Assembly: GCA_008973525.1 (NCBI GenBank)
Contig: WACJ01000520.1
Span: forward strand, 806,001-870,000
DNA length: 64,000 bases
Direction: 5' to 3'
Origin: Stenopsyche tienmushanensis
Taxonomy: Eukaryota; Arthropoda; Insecta; Trichoptera; Stenopsychidae
Below, one piece after another: positions 10,001 to 22,024 of this stretch (its first letter is position 1; the number at the start of each line of letters is the position of its first letter). Position numbers and translations under genes: made by a program. The notes under the pieces are model-generated. The model made no database searches, was not told the origin of the DNA, and worked only from the letters and a program-made list of their open reading frames with translations.

Positions 10001-12549
10001 CACATTAAATCCAAAGCATCAATGATCTTATAGCACCAATAACGATATAAATTCATAATATATTTATTAATAAAAAGCGCCGTTTAAAATAGCATAATCC
10101 TCGATTACATCAGTGCGCTTTTAAATATAAGTCGGTAAGAGATAAAATTAAAATGCGCCTATTATTTTGTTGGTCCTTCATGCGTCGGTGGCTTTATTGA
10201 ATATGGTCAGATTTTTTGACCCTCTGCGTATAGGTTACGCTTTTTGGGTTTCCATATAGCAGTGGTGAGCACCCTCATCCTTATCCGGCTTGATCCTAGA
10301 GAGATTGTAGGATTTACAGGACTCATCTAACAAGTCAACTTACCCGAAATGGCGGTCACGGCACACATACCATAATACCCTAATACGTTTTGACTTCATT
10401 TCGGAGTCATCGCGGAAATACTCCCGGCACATTAAGAAGTCGCACTCTGATCCGCATTATAATCGTGCCGTTGCCTCGGAGAGTCCGCTTTTTGCGCCTA
10501 TTAAAAAAATATGGATATTTCAACGAAATTTTGCGTGCTTTGGCTGCCGGTTCATTATCTGCAGGCACGCAGAGTGCCTTAACTTTTTTTTTGACTGAAA
10601 TAATCATCTATCTATAACTGGATATAACAGAGCATAACTCGTTTTGTCTAGATAAAATTTATACACCGCATGTGTGTGTGTGTGATATTTTCATGGCGGA
10701 AATCAAAGTCAAGAGATTGAATAAATTATTGCCACACGATTCATGTTGCAAATCATTCCAATTCTGTCAGCACTTGAAACACATCTCATTCTTCACATCA
10801 TTTCAACAAAGAACTAAATTTATAAACACTTTGTTAAACGGCCACAAATAAAGCTCAGTTGTCAAATGTAATCCGCTTTGAATTGAACGTTTTTAACGAC
10901 TTGGACATTTATTAATATTTGATACATTTGGGATAAAACACAATTTTTAATACTATTTAAATATTGTTATTATATTTATTGCTATTTATTGATAAAAAAT
11001 GAGTTTTTCTAATGCAAAAATATGATTTGTTGAGCAATTTCAAAGTCTTCTTCAATCAAATTTAGTTCTTTATGAAATTACACTGTATATGAATTATAAA
11101 ATTAATTTATCCTGTTTAATTTTTGCATTCCCATTAGCAAATAGATTTGAAATAATTATTTACATATTTTATTATATATGCCCTATCATTCCAATCTAAT
11201 CTAATATACGTTATGTCAGTTCATTGAAAATTGTGCAGTAATCTTTATTTACTGTTAACGGTATAGTTTATCAACGATTTTTAAATAAATTTCAAATATT
11301 AGCTATAAAATGTTTCTTTGAGGTTTAAATATGCGAATTTGATTAGATCTAGGCATAAACATTTCATTGCAAATATTCTCATAATGTTGCTTTTATTATA
11401 TTACTATGGAATTTCCCAAATTCAAATTATATTAAGTGTCGGTGCATGATGGATATAACTGATTAGTACGCAGTAATTTGTATCTGGGAGTACAATATTG
11501 ATCAAATTTGTATATGAAAGTGATATGCAAATAATAATTTAGGATATCTTCAATATTATTATTGTATCGGCTGGGTCGTTGCACCGTTTATCATCTTTCC
11601 CTGGTCTCGCCTTCGAATACTTGTTTATAAAGTGGAATAATGTTTGTCTACTACAAGATAGCTTTTATGACTTATTTATCAGATTACCGGGAATTCTCTT
11701 TGTCGAGACCTAGAAAATGGTTAGTGGGTTTGTCACAAGGTCGCTTCTTGTATTCCGTCGTCGCCATGTTTGGAAATAGGCAAAGGTTGCTCATATTAAC
11801 ATTTTGAGTAATTTGAGGAGTTTATACGCATAGGGTTGATATGTCAGAGGGTCGGTGTGTGTGTAAGGAAGGTCGTTATTGGTAGTCTGTCTCCTTGGGT
11901 TTATTGTGGAAACAGTTCACGTCGCTTGTTCTCAACAAAGTATCTTTCTCGTCTCCCGCGAGGAAATCGCGTATTGATCTGCCTTGCCCATTCTTGTTAC
12001 TCATACTATCCATAGATACATAAAGATATCCGCTTTTATCTTGGATGCAAGCTAAATTTAACTTTAAAATAAATATTATAAACGTATTATTTAATAAAAT
12101 GTTACGATATTAGCACCAAAAATCGAAATTAACATTAATAAACGATTGTACAAAAAACAGAACATTCTGTCATTCTCATAAAAATTAATAATCGATACAA
12201 TTTTGATATCAAAAATATATTACATGCATGTTTAAGATAACATAAAATTGAAAAAAATGCAATTGCAGTATAAAAAATATTGCTTGAGAATTTAAGCTGT
12301 AACTTGATAATCAGCTCAGGCGATTTATCAAGCTCAATATTAACATTTATAATCATCTGATCAACAATCTGATAAATTGATCAATTAAATAAAACCACTA
12401 AAAGTGCATGCATTAATTGCACAATAATAAGCTTGGATTTGTTCATATTTTTTCCCTGTGACTTGAAAATTCTAGACGTCATTGTCTAAATGTTTTTAAA
12501 TTTTCTATTGAATCCGTTGATGGAGCGAAAGTCAATTTATGTTGTACAG

Positions 12550-13215
12550 GGTCTTTCAATACGGACTCTCAAAATTTGTTAAGTTATAATGACCATGTTG
12601 TTAAAGCAATATATATCACCATAGAAATTAACAGCGTTGAACAATGTATCATCAAATTGTATTTTTAAAAACAGTGCTTCACTCGAGAAATGTTTCTTGT
12701 ATTACGTGATTTTTATCCTCGCTACAATCGTCCTATCGAGTCGATTATTTGACGTTTGGTGGACAAAATTTGAGTTAACCGGTTTGATAAAATCAGTCAA
12801 TATCTGTACATTACCGAAATGCAAGATCTGTTTAAAACATAGCTGCTTTGTGTGAGAGTGTACAGGAAAACCCGAGGCGTGAGTTTGATGATTGGGCTCT
12901 GAAGCAGTTGGAAATGTATCCAAATTTCACAAAAAAAAATTATATTTAGTATCGAGGTCGATTTTTGGATGAATTGTTGTATTGAATTGAATGAAATGAA
13001 TTGTCGGAATTGAGACAATACCAATCCACACGATATACATCAGCACCCGAAAAATTCGAAGCTAAATTTCCTGAATACGTGAGACCAAGTAAAGCCGCGG
13101 CGGATATTTGAACGACGTTATATTTCATACTTAATGCCATAAAATATTATTTTAAATAGTAAAAAAATTGATTAGATATCTCACATACAACTTGTTTTAT
13201 TTACATTTAAAAATC
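12550..13215 (-). repeat. Dispersed repeat family D, copy 1 (longest)
   Basis: Read on the minus strand this matches 42060-42640 and 56570-56945 on the plus strand. Two anchors are clear in all three: an ATGGCATT-started stretch (ATG at 13140 on the minus strand) and a terminal stretch containing GCTTTAA, a TATAATCTAAC-like word and an AATTT-GAG word. The left margin carries TACAGGGTCTTTCAATACGG. In this copy the ATG opens a 64-codon frame (minus, 13140-12946). The tail near 13186-13215 also matches 30138-30205. I cannot assign the element to a class. Confidence 0.6.
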
Positions 13216-13267
13216 GAGCGCCCTTATTTAAAGTGCCTCGAACGTATTAAATATTTGAAACAATCGT

Positions 13268-13483
13268 ATGATGGGTGTTAAATCGGTTTTGAAGGCCATC
13301 ATGTTGTATTTCATGGTAATATATATTTGTTTTGTACAGACTGCTGTAAAATCAGATCGTGTCCTTGTGGAAAATTATATGAAACGAAATTCAGTATCAC
13401 CATGGTTTTATTGGTGGTATTATGTATATGGTGGAGAGATTAATTTCTCCATTGAAGTAATAAAATCATGTATTTTTAGATGA
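13268..13483 (+). CDS. Hypothetical small protein with signal-peptide-like start
   Basis: An ATG-started frame of 71 codons has the layout of a secreted peptide: a short basic N-terminus (MMGVKSVLKA), a hydrophobic stretch of about 15 residues (IMLYFMVIYICFVQT), a possible cleavage near AVKS, then a mature part rich in Tyr and Trp (WFYWWYYVYGG). I recognise no family. There is no clear promoter, and it lies about 50 bases beyond repeat D, inside a probable intron. The frame is short enough to be chance in 64 kb, so I hold it as an open possibility. Confidence 0.2.
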   Translation: MMGVKSVLKAIMLYFMVIYICFVQTAVKSDRVLVENYMKRNSVSPWFYWWYYVYGGEINFSIEVIKSCIFR

Positions 13484-14029
13484 ACTTGTTTTATAACGAG
13501 CAAGAAAATGATTTTACAGCACTGCTTTGCAATCTTTCTGCCATCATCATGCTTTATTATTGCACATTGACATCTTTAGATTTGCAATCTCAGAACAATT
13601 TTCAGCTATAAAATGCTGCAGAGTTTTATTTATCAAGTTATATTCGTATAAAATCATTCTTTTTTGGTATTGTTTAGTAAGATTTTAACATTGTTAACTT
13701 ATTATCTTAGCATTTTCTATATATAAAAAAAATGTTTAAGTTGTGCGAATTCCCATTATCTTAAAATTATATTTTAATCGCTGTTACAAATTAGCCACCA
13801 ATAAAAGTCTCTAATTTACTTATTAACCATTATATTAAAAACATTATATTTACATGGAATATAATATTTGTTTATTGTTTGATCCGCGCTAAAAACGACA
13901 TTCGTTCAATGGCGAATTCTTGCGACAGAATGGTCTCAGCGGCAAGTATGAGCTCTAATATCGCTCATGTTTGGATTGTCGACGTTAAAAATGGAAATTT
14001 GTATATTTGTTAGGAAAATGAATAAGTCG

Positions 14030-14570
14030 GTTGTTAGCATTTGCGCGCTATAAGGCGGTGGTTTTATAATCGCATTTACCTGAGAGCGAGCCTCGTCGCG
14101 GGTTTAAGTCAAGTAATCTCGGTTTTAGCACGTTTTAAGGGACTGCGCTCAGTGATTTTTATACGGAGGATTTGCAGGAGAACGTCTCGGGGGTTGAAAC
14201 GCCCTCTCCCGAAGCCCGGGGCGAAACTTCAGCCCGAGACAATAGGTGTTTAAAAGCGACCCCCTTAACTCCGCTTTATTAAATGTTTAAGACGCGCGTC
14301 AAGAAGCGACTTTGCGTTACAAATCGGATTGACTAGCCGACCGCATTGCTCCAGCTTAAAACTTTTAAGCGCTTACCAGACCCGAGCGCCGCTTCCACGG
14401 GACATTCTCCTCTTTACTATCTCCTTCTTTTACCTCAAGCAGCTCTGGAGGCGTCTCTTTCGACTCTGAGCCAATGTATGGACTCGTGTACATTGTTATC
14501 TTTTCGGGATAACCGCGTTAGGGTACCGAAATGTCTGCGTTTCGATCGCCGTTAGGCAGCCATGATTTGA
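14030..14570. promoter_or_regulatory. GC-rich intronic block, possible conserved noncoding element
   Basis: About 540 bases are close to balanced base composition within AT-rich intron. Features include CCCGAAGCCCGGGGCGAAAC near 14210, AGACGCGCGTC near 14290, and a CT-rich tract near 14410-14440. Frames of about 70 codons are open (14041-14253, 14346-14555) but have no motifs. It resembles an enhancer or an old GC-rich insertion. Confidence 0.3.
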
Positions 14571-14639
14571 ATATGTTGCAAATGGGGCTCACAAATGCAC
14601 TGCTGCATTTCATGGAAGACCCCAAATGTGACCTTTGAT

Positions 14640-16264
14640 CTCCTAATTATAAAAGACGGTCGTATATGTCCAAGGAAAAGACACTCATACGCATAACATG
14701 CTTTCCACATACTGTTTCAGTTTTTAAATATCATCGAAAAACCTTCTTAAAGCATTTATATTGCAACCTTTTCATACTAAAGTCTCTTAAAACTAACCAA
14801 CCGTATCAGCATTTCATACATACATAACCATATCGTAAGCGATAATTTGATCGCGTACGAGAAAATGATGAATTATTAACTCATTGTAAGAAATAAGGCC
14901 TAATATAACTTTAATACTAAAAACAGGACATAAATATATCAAACATAGGAGAGTTATCTTCATTTACATATTTCTTTATTGCTGGTGATAACTTTTTCTT
15001 TCATACATTTTTTACACACGTATTTTTTACAAATCATATAAGTTTTAAGTCTTATATTATCTTCACGAAAACATATTTGGCATGTAATTTTCTTCTTGGA
15101 AAAATAGTCCTAGTCAAGGTCTTTTGCTAATTGTTATAAAAATTGATTTCTTCTTAGTTTAGATAGTAAATAAGTTCTAGCTGGTTAATAGAAAATAATT
15201 TGGTTTTATTGTAATATACAATTATTTAGCTGGTATTCGTTGCAAACATTCGGTTTGTAGCTATTTTGAATATCATAAATCATTTTGCTTCATACATCTG
15301 AAGTATTTTTGATGTATATTTTCAATGAATCGCGAAAAAATTGCATATAGAATTGCATGTAAGGTACACTTGAGATCTAGAGCTAAGATCCCAAGCGGAA
15401 AAAAAATTGGAAAATATTTAATATGTAAAAAATTATAGTCTAGCAGCCAAATAAACGCTCATGGTATGCAAGCCAGATAATGGATAAATCTTAGTATAGC
15501 GTTTGGTATGGTTAGTGTTGATTAAATTAAACGAATATTATATCTGGATTCATACTAAATTGTTACTATGATAAATAATGCTAATATATATAAGAGAGCA
15601 TGATCAATAAAGAAACATTGAACAGTTCAGATTTATTAGTCAAGCTAACATAATGTATGATAAATTACACTTATATTATTTTACTTAAATATTCATCCAT
15701 GATGGTGATATAATCGTTATAAATCTAATAAATTCTTAAGATTATAAAGTATTAATATTTCCGATCGATCATTTCGATCCAGGTTTAAACTGATTTCCAG
15801 AATCTTAAATAGTAAATATTGAGGCGTTTATTAACCTTTGCTTTATAAATCGTGCAGGACCAAAAATCCTATTCAAATAAATGGGAAATCATCATAAGAA
15901 AAATCATTTCCCTTGAAAAGTCTTATACATAGATGATCTATAATATGTCCAATGGTGGATATGGAATCTTAAATAGAAGATATTTGAAATATAAAATCTG
16001 ATTTTGAATCGAATAATGTAGAAAATGATTGGCAATGGAGTTGAATAAATATAATTGTTGCTTTTGAAATTGTGTTCTATTTCTAAAGCAATCTAATGTA
16101 TAATACTTGTTTGTATCGATAGTGATTATTTGCTTATCTATTATATTATGATTCACAGGGTCCTATTATGTAGTCCTATAATCTAGTTGATTTTATAATA
16201 ATATTGATGGAATTTTACTGATACATTGTTTTTTGAAAACTCATGATTTCTTTCCTTGTTTCAG
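14640..16264. other. AT-rich intronic stretch
   Basis: I see no gene, transposon end or repeat pair here. It ends in the strong acceptor at 16264. Confidence 0.4.
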
Positions 16265-16708
16265 ATCAATCGATCCTTTTAAAGGAGCTCCGAAGGAAAA
16301 CAATCACACCAAGAAAATTTGAATAGGAATATTGCTCTATATCTTTTTTAAAATTTTAATAATAAAATATTGATTATTTACATATGAACTTATTGAAAAC
16401 ATTGAGATATACAAGTCGACACTGAATGCTAGAAAATTATTTATCAGCGCTATATTGATAGTAGGTTGATAATGTCAAATCGCCCGTAAGATAAATTACA
16501 AATGCGAGCGACTTCAAAAGCGATCTTATGAAATGCTGAAGTTGTAAGCGAAGAAGACTTTCCGAGAGAAGGCATCTTCTTTAGAAAATTTTGGTCCATC
16601 GCCAGGGCCGAAAATCTCAAAGAGAGCAAAAAAGGCCCAAACATTCATCTCCGCGTGTACAAGGACGTGTTCCCAAGCGGGCTGTCATCATTCCTGCCCG
16701 GGGCGGCC
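16265..16708 (+). other. Probable 5' UTR part of exon 2
   Basis: It starts after a pyrimidine-rich acceptor (TTTCTTTCCTTGTTTCAG) and runs to the ATG at 16709. Several upstream ATGs with short frames are present. From 16532 the frame of the downstream protein is already open, without an ATG, for 59 codons, so part of this stretch could instead be coding if a different upstream exon splices in. A weaker acceptor, CATCTTCTTTAG ending at 16584, would allow that. Confidence 0.4.
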
Positions 16709-16985
16709 ATGGAGCCGCTGGAGGCGGGAACGGTGGGAGTTGGGGGTGGCGGTGCGGGCCTGTGCCTCCAGGACCTGGTGTCGCAGGAGCCGCACGCACA
16801 TGCGCATGCGCACGCTGCGCACGCGGCGCATGCAGCTCATGCGCATGCGCACTTGCACGACCCCGTGGCAGCAGCGGTCTCCGTCAGCTCGGCCATCACG
16901 GGGCTCATGGGGGCGCCTTCGCTGGCGGACCACGCGCTGCCCCCGCACCACTCCCATCACGAACCCCTCGAGAAGCTGAAACGTG
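16709..16985 (+). CDS. First coding exon of a probable transcription factor (His/Ala-rich N-terminus)
   Basis: The ATG sits in GCGGCCATGG, an excellent Kozak context. It encodes 92 residues plus one base, then the donor GTGAGT at 16986. The protein begins MEPLEAGTVGV, has a Gly run, a conserved-looking CLQDLVSQ, a His-Ala repeat (residues about 29-50), a Val/Ala/Ser-rich hydrophobic part, a His-rich PPHHSHH, and ends EPLEKLKR. Low-complexity His/Ala tracts before a DNA-binding domain are typical of insect homeobox, POU and similar factors. I do not recognise the orthologue; a paired-like homeobox factor such as Pitx is only a guess. GC content and codon choice differ sharply from the flanks, which supports real coding. 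Phase 1 matches the exon at 51532. Confidence 0.75.
16801..16851. repeat. GCGCAT-type repeat with two NRF-1-like palindromes inside coding exon
   Basis: The His-Ala repeat is encoded by alternating purine-pyrimidine DNA. TGCGCATGCGCA occurs twice, at 16801-16812 and 16840-16851. This 12-mer is the consensus site of NRF-1, known in flies as Erect wing. The stretch is repetitive, so length variation between alleles is likely. Whether the sites are bound or just follow from the codons is unknown. Confidence 0.6.
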
Positions 16986-17664
16986 GTGAGTGGCGTTTCA
17001 AAAGAAGCCTCCTGTAGGCTCATTCCTTTACTTTAATTATATACATTGACCAAACTTGTGTACTTGGCAAGTAACGTTTGGCCAGCCCCAAGAAAACAAC
17101 CATGACATCTTAGATAGATCCCTTATTATTCAAAATATATACATTTTTGCATCGACAACATAGAATTTAAAGCATTTGAAGATCTAAGAAATTCCAAGAA
17201 TACATTGCAATTAAATACATTTATAAGCATCTATATTATTGATTATAATTTGTATGAACCTCGGTCTTGCAATTGATTATTATATTTATGGATGTTATGC
17301 TATGATAACAGTAGTATTTTTTATCCATTCAATTCAAACCAACGTAACTTGTGAACTTAACGCCAGATCGTTATGAATTTTCAATACGTATTATTTGAAG
17401 GTTGATACTTCCTAAAAATTATATGAATTTGACAATTGCGGCGCCAATTATATGTCATCCTACGAACTTATTGAGTGAGATTAGTCATAAAAATTAAATT
17501 AAATTTTGATTATGGAGGCTCTATTCAAAGCTTTTTTTTTCAATTAAATTCTTCAGTTTACATGAAAATTAATCATGCTAAATTGAGACAATATAAATCT
17601 TTAAGGATGCATACAATGTTTCCAAATAAAATACGCTTTTATAAATGATTTTTTTATTTGAATC

Positions 17665-18102
17665 ATGCTTAGATATGACTCCACATTATCAATGAAATTT
17701 TTTATGCGAACGCACATAGTAGTCAGAGTATATAATCCGGTGTATTACCGACATTATTATATTACCGCCTTAAATATTTTTATTGTCATACAGCGCTCCT
17801 CAAACGTTTTCGCTCGATGCATTTCGGCCCGATCGATAGATTGCTGCGCGTATCGGTCGTTTATACTGTCCGGAATAATTTTCATTGAAATTTCACCCTT
17901 AATAAATTTATTCAGTACACTCATATTGTTAATCGAGCGTGTAGGTGTTTTTCAAACTGAAACCTATCGGAGGGTCCCGACCCCCTCGGTACAGTATGGT
18001 GAACAAATTATGTGGGGTACAATGCATAATAAATATGCACACTATCGTACTAAAGCGATACAAATTACCCCTGCAGTTGCGAAGGGTCGTATGAAATTGT
18101 AA
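17665..18102 (+). CDS. Unidentified 145-codon open frame
   Basis: An ATG-started frame runs 145 codons in DNA of moderate AT content. The translation is mixed, with hydrophobic stretches near residues 33-42 and 68-90, and no motif I recognise. It lies in the giant intron on the same strand as the gene. One or a few frames of this length can arise by chance in 64 kb. I list it because it is among the longest ATG-started frames outside the CpG-rich blocks. Confidence 0.15.
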   Translation: MLRYDSTLSMKFFMRTHIVVRVYNPVYYRHYYITALNIFIVIQRSSNVFARCISARSIDCCAYRSFILSGIIFIEISPLINLFSTLILLIERVGVFQTETYRRVPTPSVQYGEQIMWGTMHNKYAHYRTKAIQITPAVAKGRMKL

Positions 18103-18109
18103 TATGTGG

Positions 18110-21100
18110 CATTGTTTTATTTTTATTAGCTTAATTAACTTGACTGATCGAAATTTGCGCGAAATCAAATTGCGGAATTCAATAGAAATTCGTCAGAAAT
18201 TTAATGCAAATCTTAAAATAGGATATGATTAGATTGTATAATCGTTTTTATAAAGGTCTTCTTAAGATAAAAATAGTTTTTTTTATAGGGGGGGTCGATT
18301 AATCTATTCCGGCTGTCTCATATGTGCGAATATATAGGGAAATAAGCCTCATGCCCCCTAGGGAGTAAATTTGTCATTGAACTATGTTTAGGGATACAAT
18401 TAGCTGCGGCGGGGTACGTCATTTGTATGCAGTTAGTATGACACCAACGAGGGTTGTGCAATTATTATAGGGAAACAATTTTTTTAAAGAGTTTACAGAT
18501 GCGTTAAACACCTGATGCCGTCTAGAAAAATATGCACCATTCTTATATGCACTTTTATACACGTAAATTGCGGCACGGACGCAATAAATAAAATGCATCG
18601 GTGCAAAATTATGATTTTTCGTTGTGAATTTATAATTTTATGATCTATTTAAATGATTTTTCGACATAGAATGATAAGGATTTATCAATATGTATTCGTT
18701 GAAAATAAATATAATGGCAGAGTATCTTTATAGATTGCCATTTGATGGGTAAGCGCGCAGTAGGTGTTAGTGTACCGTAATCCATCAAGTTAAAAAATGG
18801 GGGCCTCATAAGTCGCTTTGAATGAATAAAGCTAATACGATTGTTGCACATTGCACTTTTTTGCGCTTGCATCCAAAACAGACATGTGCTATCGCATTAA
18901 TATACGCATTGATATGCTAATAATGAAGGAGAAAAAAAAACACCTAATTGATATTAAAAGCCGATTAGTTCATTACTGTTAAAAGGGGATTTGTGTAGCG
19001 TCGTTGGCCTTTGGAAGATAACTCAATTTTATATCGATCGATTGGGTCAATGAAAAATATATGTATTTGGCGCATTTTAAGCCGAATCAATAAGCACACA
19101 TTTTGTTACTGTTTCTATTTGTAATCATTGACCGGTAAATATCCGACGTAATCTAATCATAAACATTATGATTACAGGCCACATTGGCGATGATAACAAC
19201 CAGATTTTTCCAGATTATTAATCGACTTATTTTTAACCCTCTAAGGCTGTATCGTGCCATAAAATCACAGCAAAATGTTTGCAAAAATAAATATTGCGCT
19301 TAAAAAACGAATTATTTCGATCGATCGATCGAAGAGTTCATATTCATTTTCCCTGCATTTAAGCTCACCAAAATGAACACGTTTTATTATTGGGACATAA
19401 TTATAACGAAGATAGATTATCATACATACGATCCAAAATTGGTATTCATTAAATGATCAATTATGGTAGATTTAAGCTCTTAACATGTGGTTTATGATTC
19501 ATCGGTCATAACCCGACGCATCATCCTTTATTGCATGATTAAAGTAAGCCGTTTAGGGTCTTTTTTGATAGAATGCAATCTTACCGTTCTAATTTTATTG
19601 AATAACACAGATTTAATATATTATCTTCACTCAAAACCTCGAAGATTCGTTTCGGTAAATTCGCAATGTCTGATTTAAAAATTGTGGCCGTATTCGTGGA
19701 GCTAAAAATATATATTTGAGTGGAAGGTAAAAATTAATCTTCGCGTTTTTTTAAAGCACATTTTTGTCTGTGTTCGTTATTGTAAAATTTCCTTATTGTA
19801 TCAAATTTCTGAAAATCACGTTTCGCGGCTTTGTACTTTAATTTTCCTAGATTTTTAAAAAGCCTCTTAAAGCCTATATGTTTGACATTCGTGACCATGG
19901 GTTATATTTTTTTCAGTCCTTTTCATCGTCGTGCAGAGATCGTAAACCTCAAGCATTCGGGTGAAACATTCAATCAATAAATTGACCTAGTATCATAACA
20001 AATATGATTTATAATATAAATATAATCATTCAATCAGATGCTTTTGTATTTAAGAATAATTGCAGAATAATATGTCATTTTTATGGCATTGTTAAATAAT
20101 TGCTGATCTTAAAATTAAGATGGATGTCGCCCAATTTATCCAGTCTGTGTGTCTATTTTTTGGCTATGTTTTAATATGTATGAGATCTTATATAAAATTA
20201 TTCCCTTTTTTATTTCGTCTATTCTGCAGACTTCATTGAATGTATATAAATCTGGTCTCATAATCTCTAACCTCAACCCAATTATTCGCAGCGTACTTGA
20301 GGGTAAGGCTGGGGATCAGAACTAAGCCTCCGTTAACGATTCGTCTGAGCCTCTTTTGGTGTTTGCTATAATGTCCTACCTGCGGGCCATTGAACCTCGT
20401 AAAATATCTAGCTTTTTTCAATTTGAATTGCCCTGAAATTTTATCCAGGAACGAATTCCTGAACTAGAAGAATGACGATTAAATAGTTTACATTTAAGCC
20501 CCTTCAAGCGAACGATTCGCAAAGCGTGGATACAAACAGGAAGGCTTTAATTCAGGCTTCGAATGATATTGATAATTTTTTATACTTGATATCGGCACTA
20601 GAACTCATGCAAAATATACACACATAAATTCAATCCGTATATATTGTATAATATCGTCAGCTTTCGAATCAATATTTAAAATATCAAAAAGATGATATTT
20701 TATCCAGCCTGTACAGCAATATATTTTCCTATAAATAAGCCGAATCTTCATGAACCTCTATCACGGGGACATAAGGTCCAGGCTTCAGGCGACGCCATAA
20801 GTACTTCCATCTTGATTCAATCCGAAAAAGGCAATGATATATCCTCCAGGCTGTCAGGATAGACAGATCTTCGAACGGGCGGGATGTTTGCTCTGGAGAC
20901 ACTATGTCAAAATTTATTGCGACCACGCCCTTTAATAACAAACGGCTTTTTTGTGACACCCGATGCCATCCAGTTCGCATTTGTCCGCGACGACAGTTTA
21001 TATCGTTTTTATTATAATGAAAGACCATATGCTGTAACTACACGCCCATCGCAGCCACCCAGGAATATTGCACAGCTTTTATTTTATACAATTGAGGCAT

Positions 21101-21530
21101 GCTAAATGGTTTACATATTCAGTCGCGTAACAGCAGTTTGCAGTCGGTTCGAATTTGAATAAAATATGCATTTGATGCAAAGCCGATTTATAAAAATCAT
21201 GCATGGCGTATATGTGCTACATCCAAACGATCAGAGCAATCGGAATGACTTTAAAAATATTATACCCATGCGAAGCAATAAATTCTATATATGCACACAT
21301 AATAAACTATGGCATTGATGATTTTATTTGCGGTATTAAAAATAAAATGCTCCTTTGAGTATTGATCATCGTCTGATGTGTCAAACTGGAATAAAGAGGT
21401 AAATACTCATTTTTATTCGGATTTATGCGATTGAACTGATTGATAAATTGCTGATAAACTACTTAAATATATGAGTGCATTTTATGTACCATTTGATTGT
21501 ATCCTTAATTTTGATTTTATACTGTGAATA
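18110..21530. other. Intronic stretch without a supportable gene
   Basis: It contains a G-run (about 18288-18295), a short GATC repeat within TTTCGATCGATCGATCGAAG (about 19317-19336), and GC-richer patches near 18310-18440, 20220-20420 and 20730-21070. None has recognisable coding or transposon content. Minus-strand frames at 20233-20421 and 20729-21028 have no family signature. Confidence 0.35.
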
Positions 21531-21540
21531 TGTTCTAGAT

Positions 21541-22020
21541 CAGTGTTCCCCAACCTTTTTATTAAGAACCTCATTTTTGGGATAATAACGATTCAATTTA
21601 AGTACTAATGCCTTCAAGTGTTGACTTATTACATTTAAAACACATTTCCTGTCGATGTCAACAGCAATATTTTTTTTGCAAAAGAAGAATCATTTCAAAA
21701 TCTTTTTCTTGTATGTGACAACCCCAAAGAATTAGCTATTTTTTAAATGCATCAACCTTATTTTTCAGTTTAAAAATATTTGTACTAAGCCTTTGGAATG
21801 AAGGGTTAAGGTCATTAATTAGACTAAATATGTCCGTCATATATGCGAGTTTACTTATCCATTCCTTGTCCAAAAAATGTGGGATTATTTTGGAGTGAGT
21901 TATTTAGCTAAATATCATCACTCCTTTGTAAAATATTTCCTTCAAGAAGGAAACTGTCTAAATTTCTTGAAATTTGGCGTACTGTTTGCGGCCCGGCGGA
22001 TTGAGTTAAAAACGTTTTTT
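21541..22020 (-). mobile_element. hAT element fragment (ZBED5-like transposase C-terminal part)
   Basis: The left edge is CAGTGTTCCCCAACCTTTTT, a classic hAT terminal repeat. Translation of the minus strand gives KLAYMTDIFSLINDLNPSFQ followed by a segment like KLKNKVDAFKK and LILWGCHIQEKDFEM. This matches the conserved LAYLADIFxHLNxLNxxLQ and KxxAFxxKLxLW region of ZBED5/FAM200-type hAT transposases. Stops interrupt the frame. The opposite end is missing; the mariner copy at 22025-22830 begins where this homology fades, near GCGGCCCGGCGG. Confidence 0.75.
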
Positions 22021-22024
22021 TTAT

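Larger units (their letters stand above)
8664..16264 (+). other. Probable intron 1
   Basis: Bounded by GTAAGT at 8664 and by TTTCTTTCCTTGTTTCAG ending at 16264. Inside are AT-rich DNA, a palindrome at 9895-9908, a short TG run (10671-10684), one copy of repeat family D (12550-13215), a small secreted-type open frame (13268-13483) and a GC-rich block (14030-14570). I see no further confident coding exon in it. The pairing of this donor and acceptor is inferred. Confidence 0.35.

Noticed and set aside
14041..14130. tRNA-like segment with GGGTTTAAGTC
   Set aside because: The B box is poor and no cloverleaf can be drawn.
16591..17023. Other frames over exon 2 (plus 16591-16989, 16740-16979; minus 16688-17023)
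   Set aside because: They are shadow frames of the GC-rich coding exon; only the 16709 frame has a good Kozak start and a donor in phase with exon 3.
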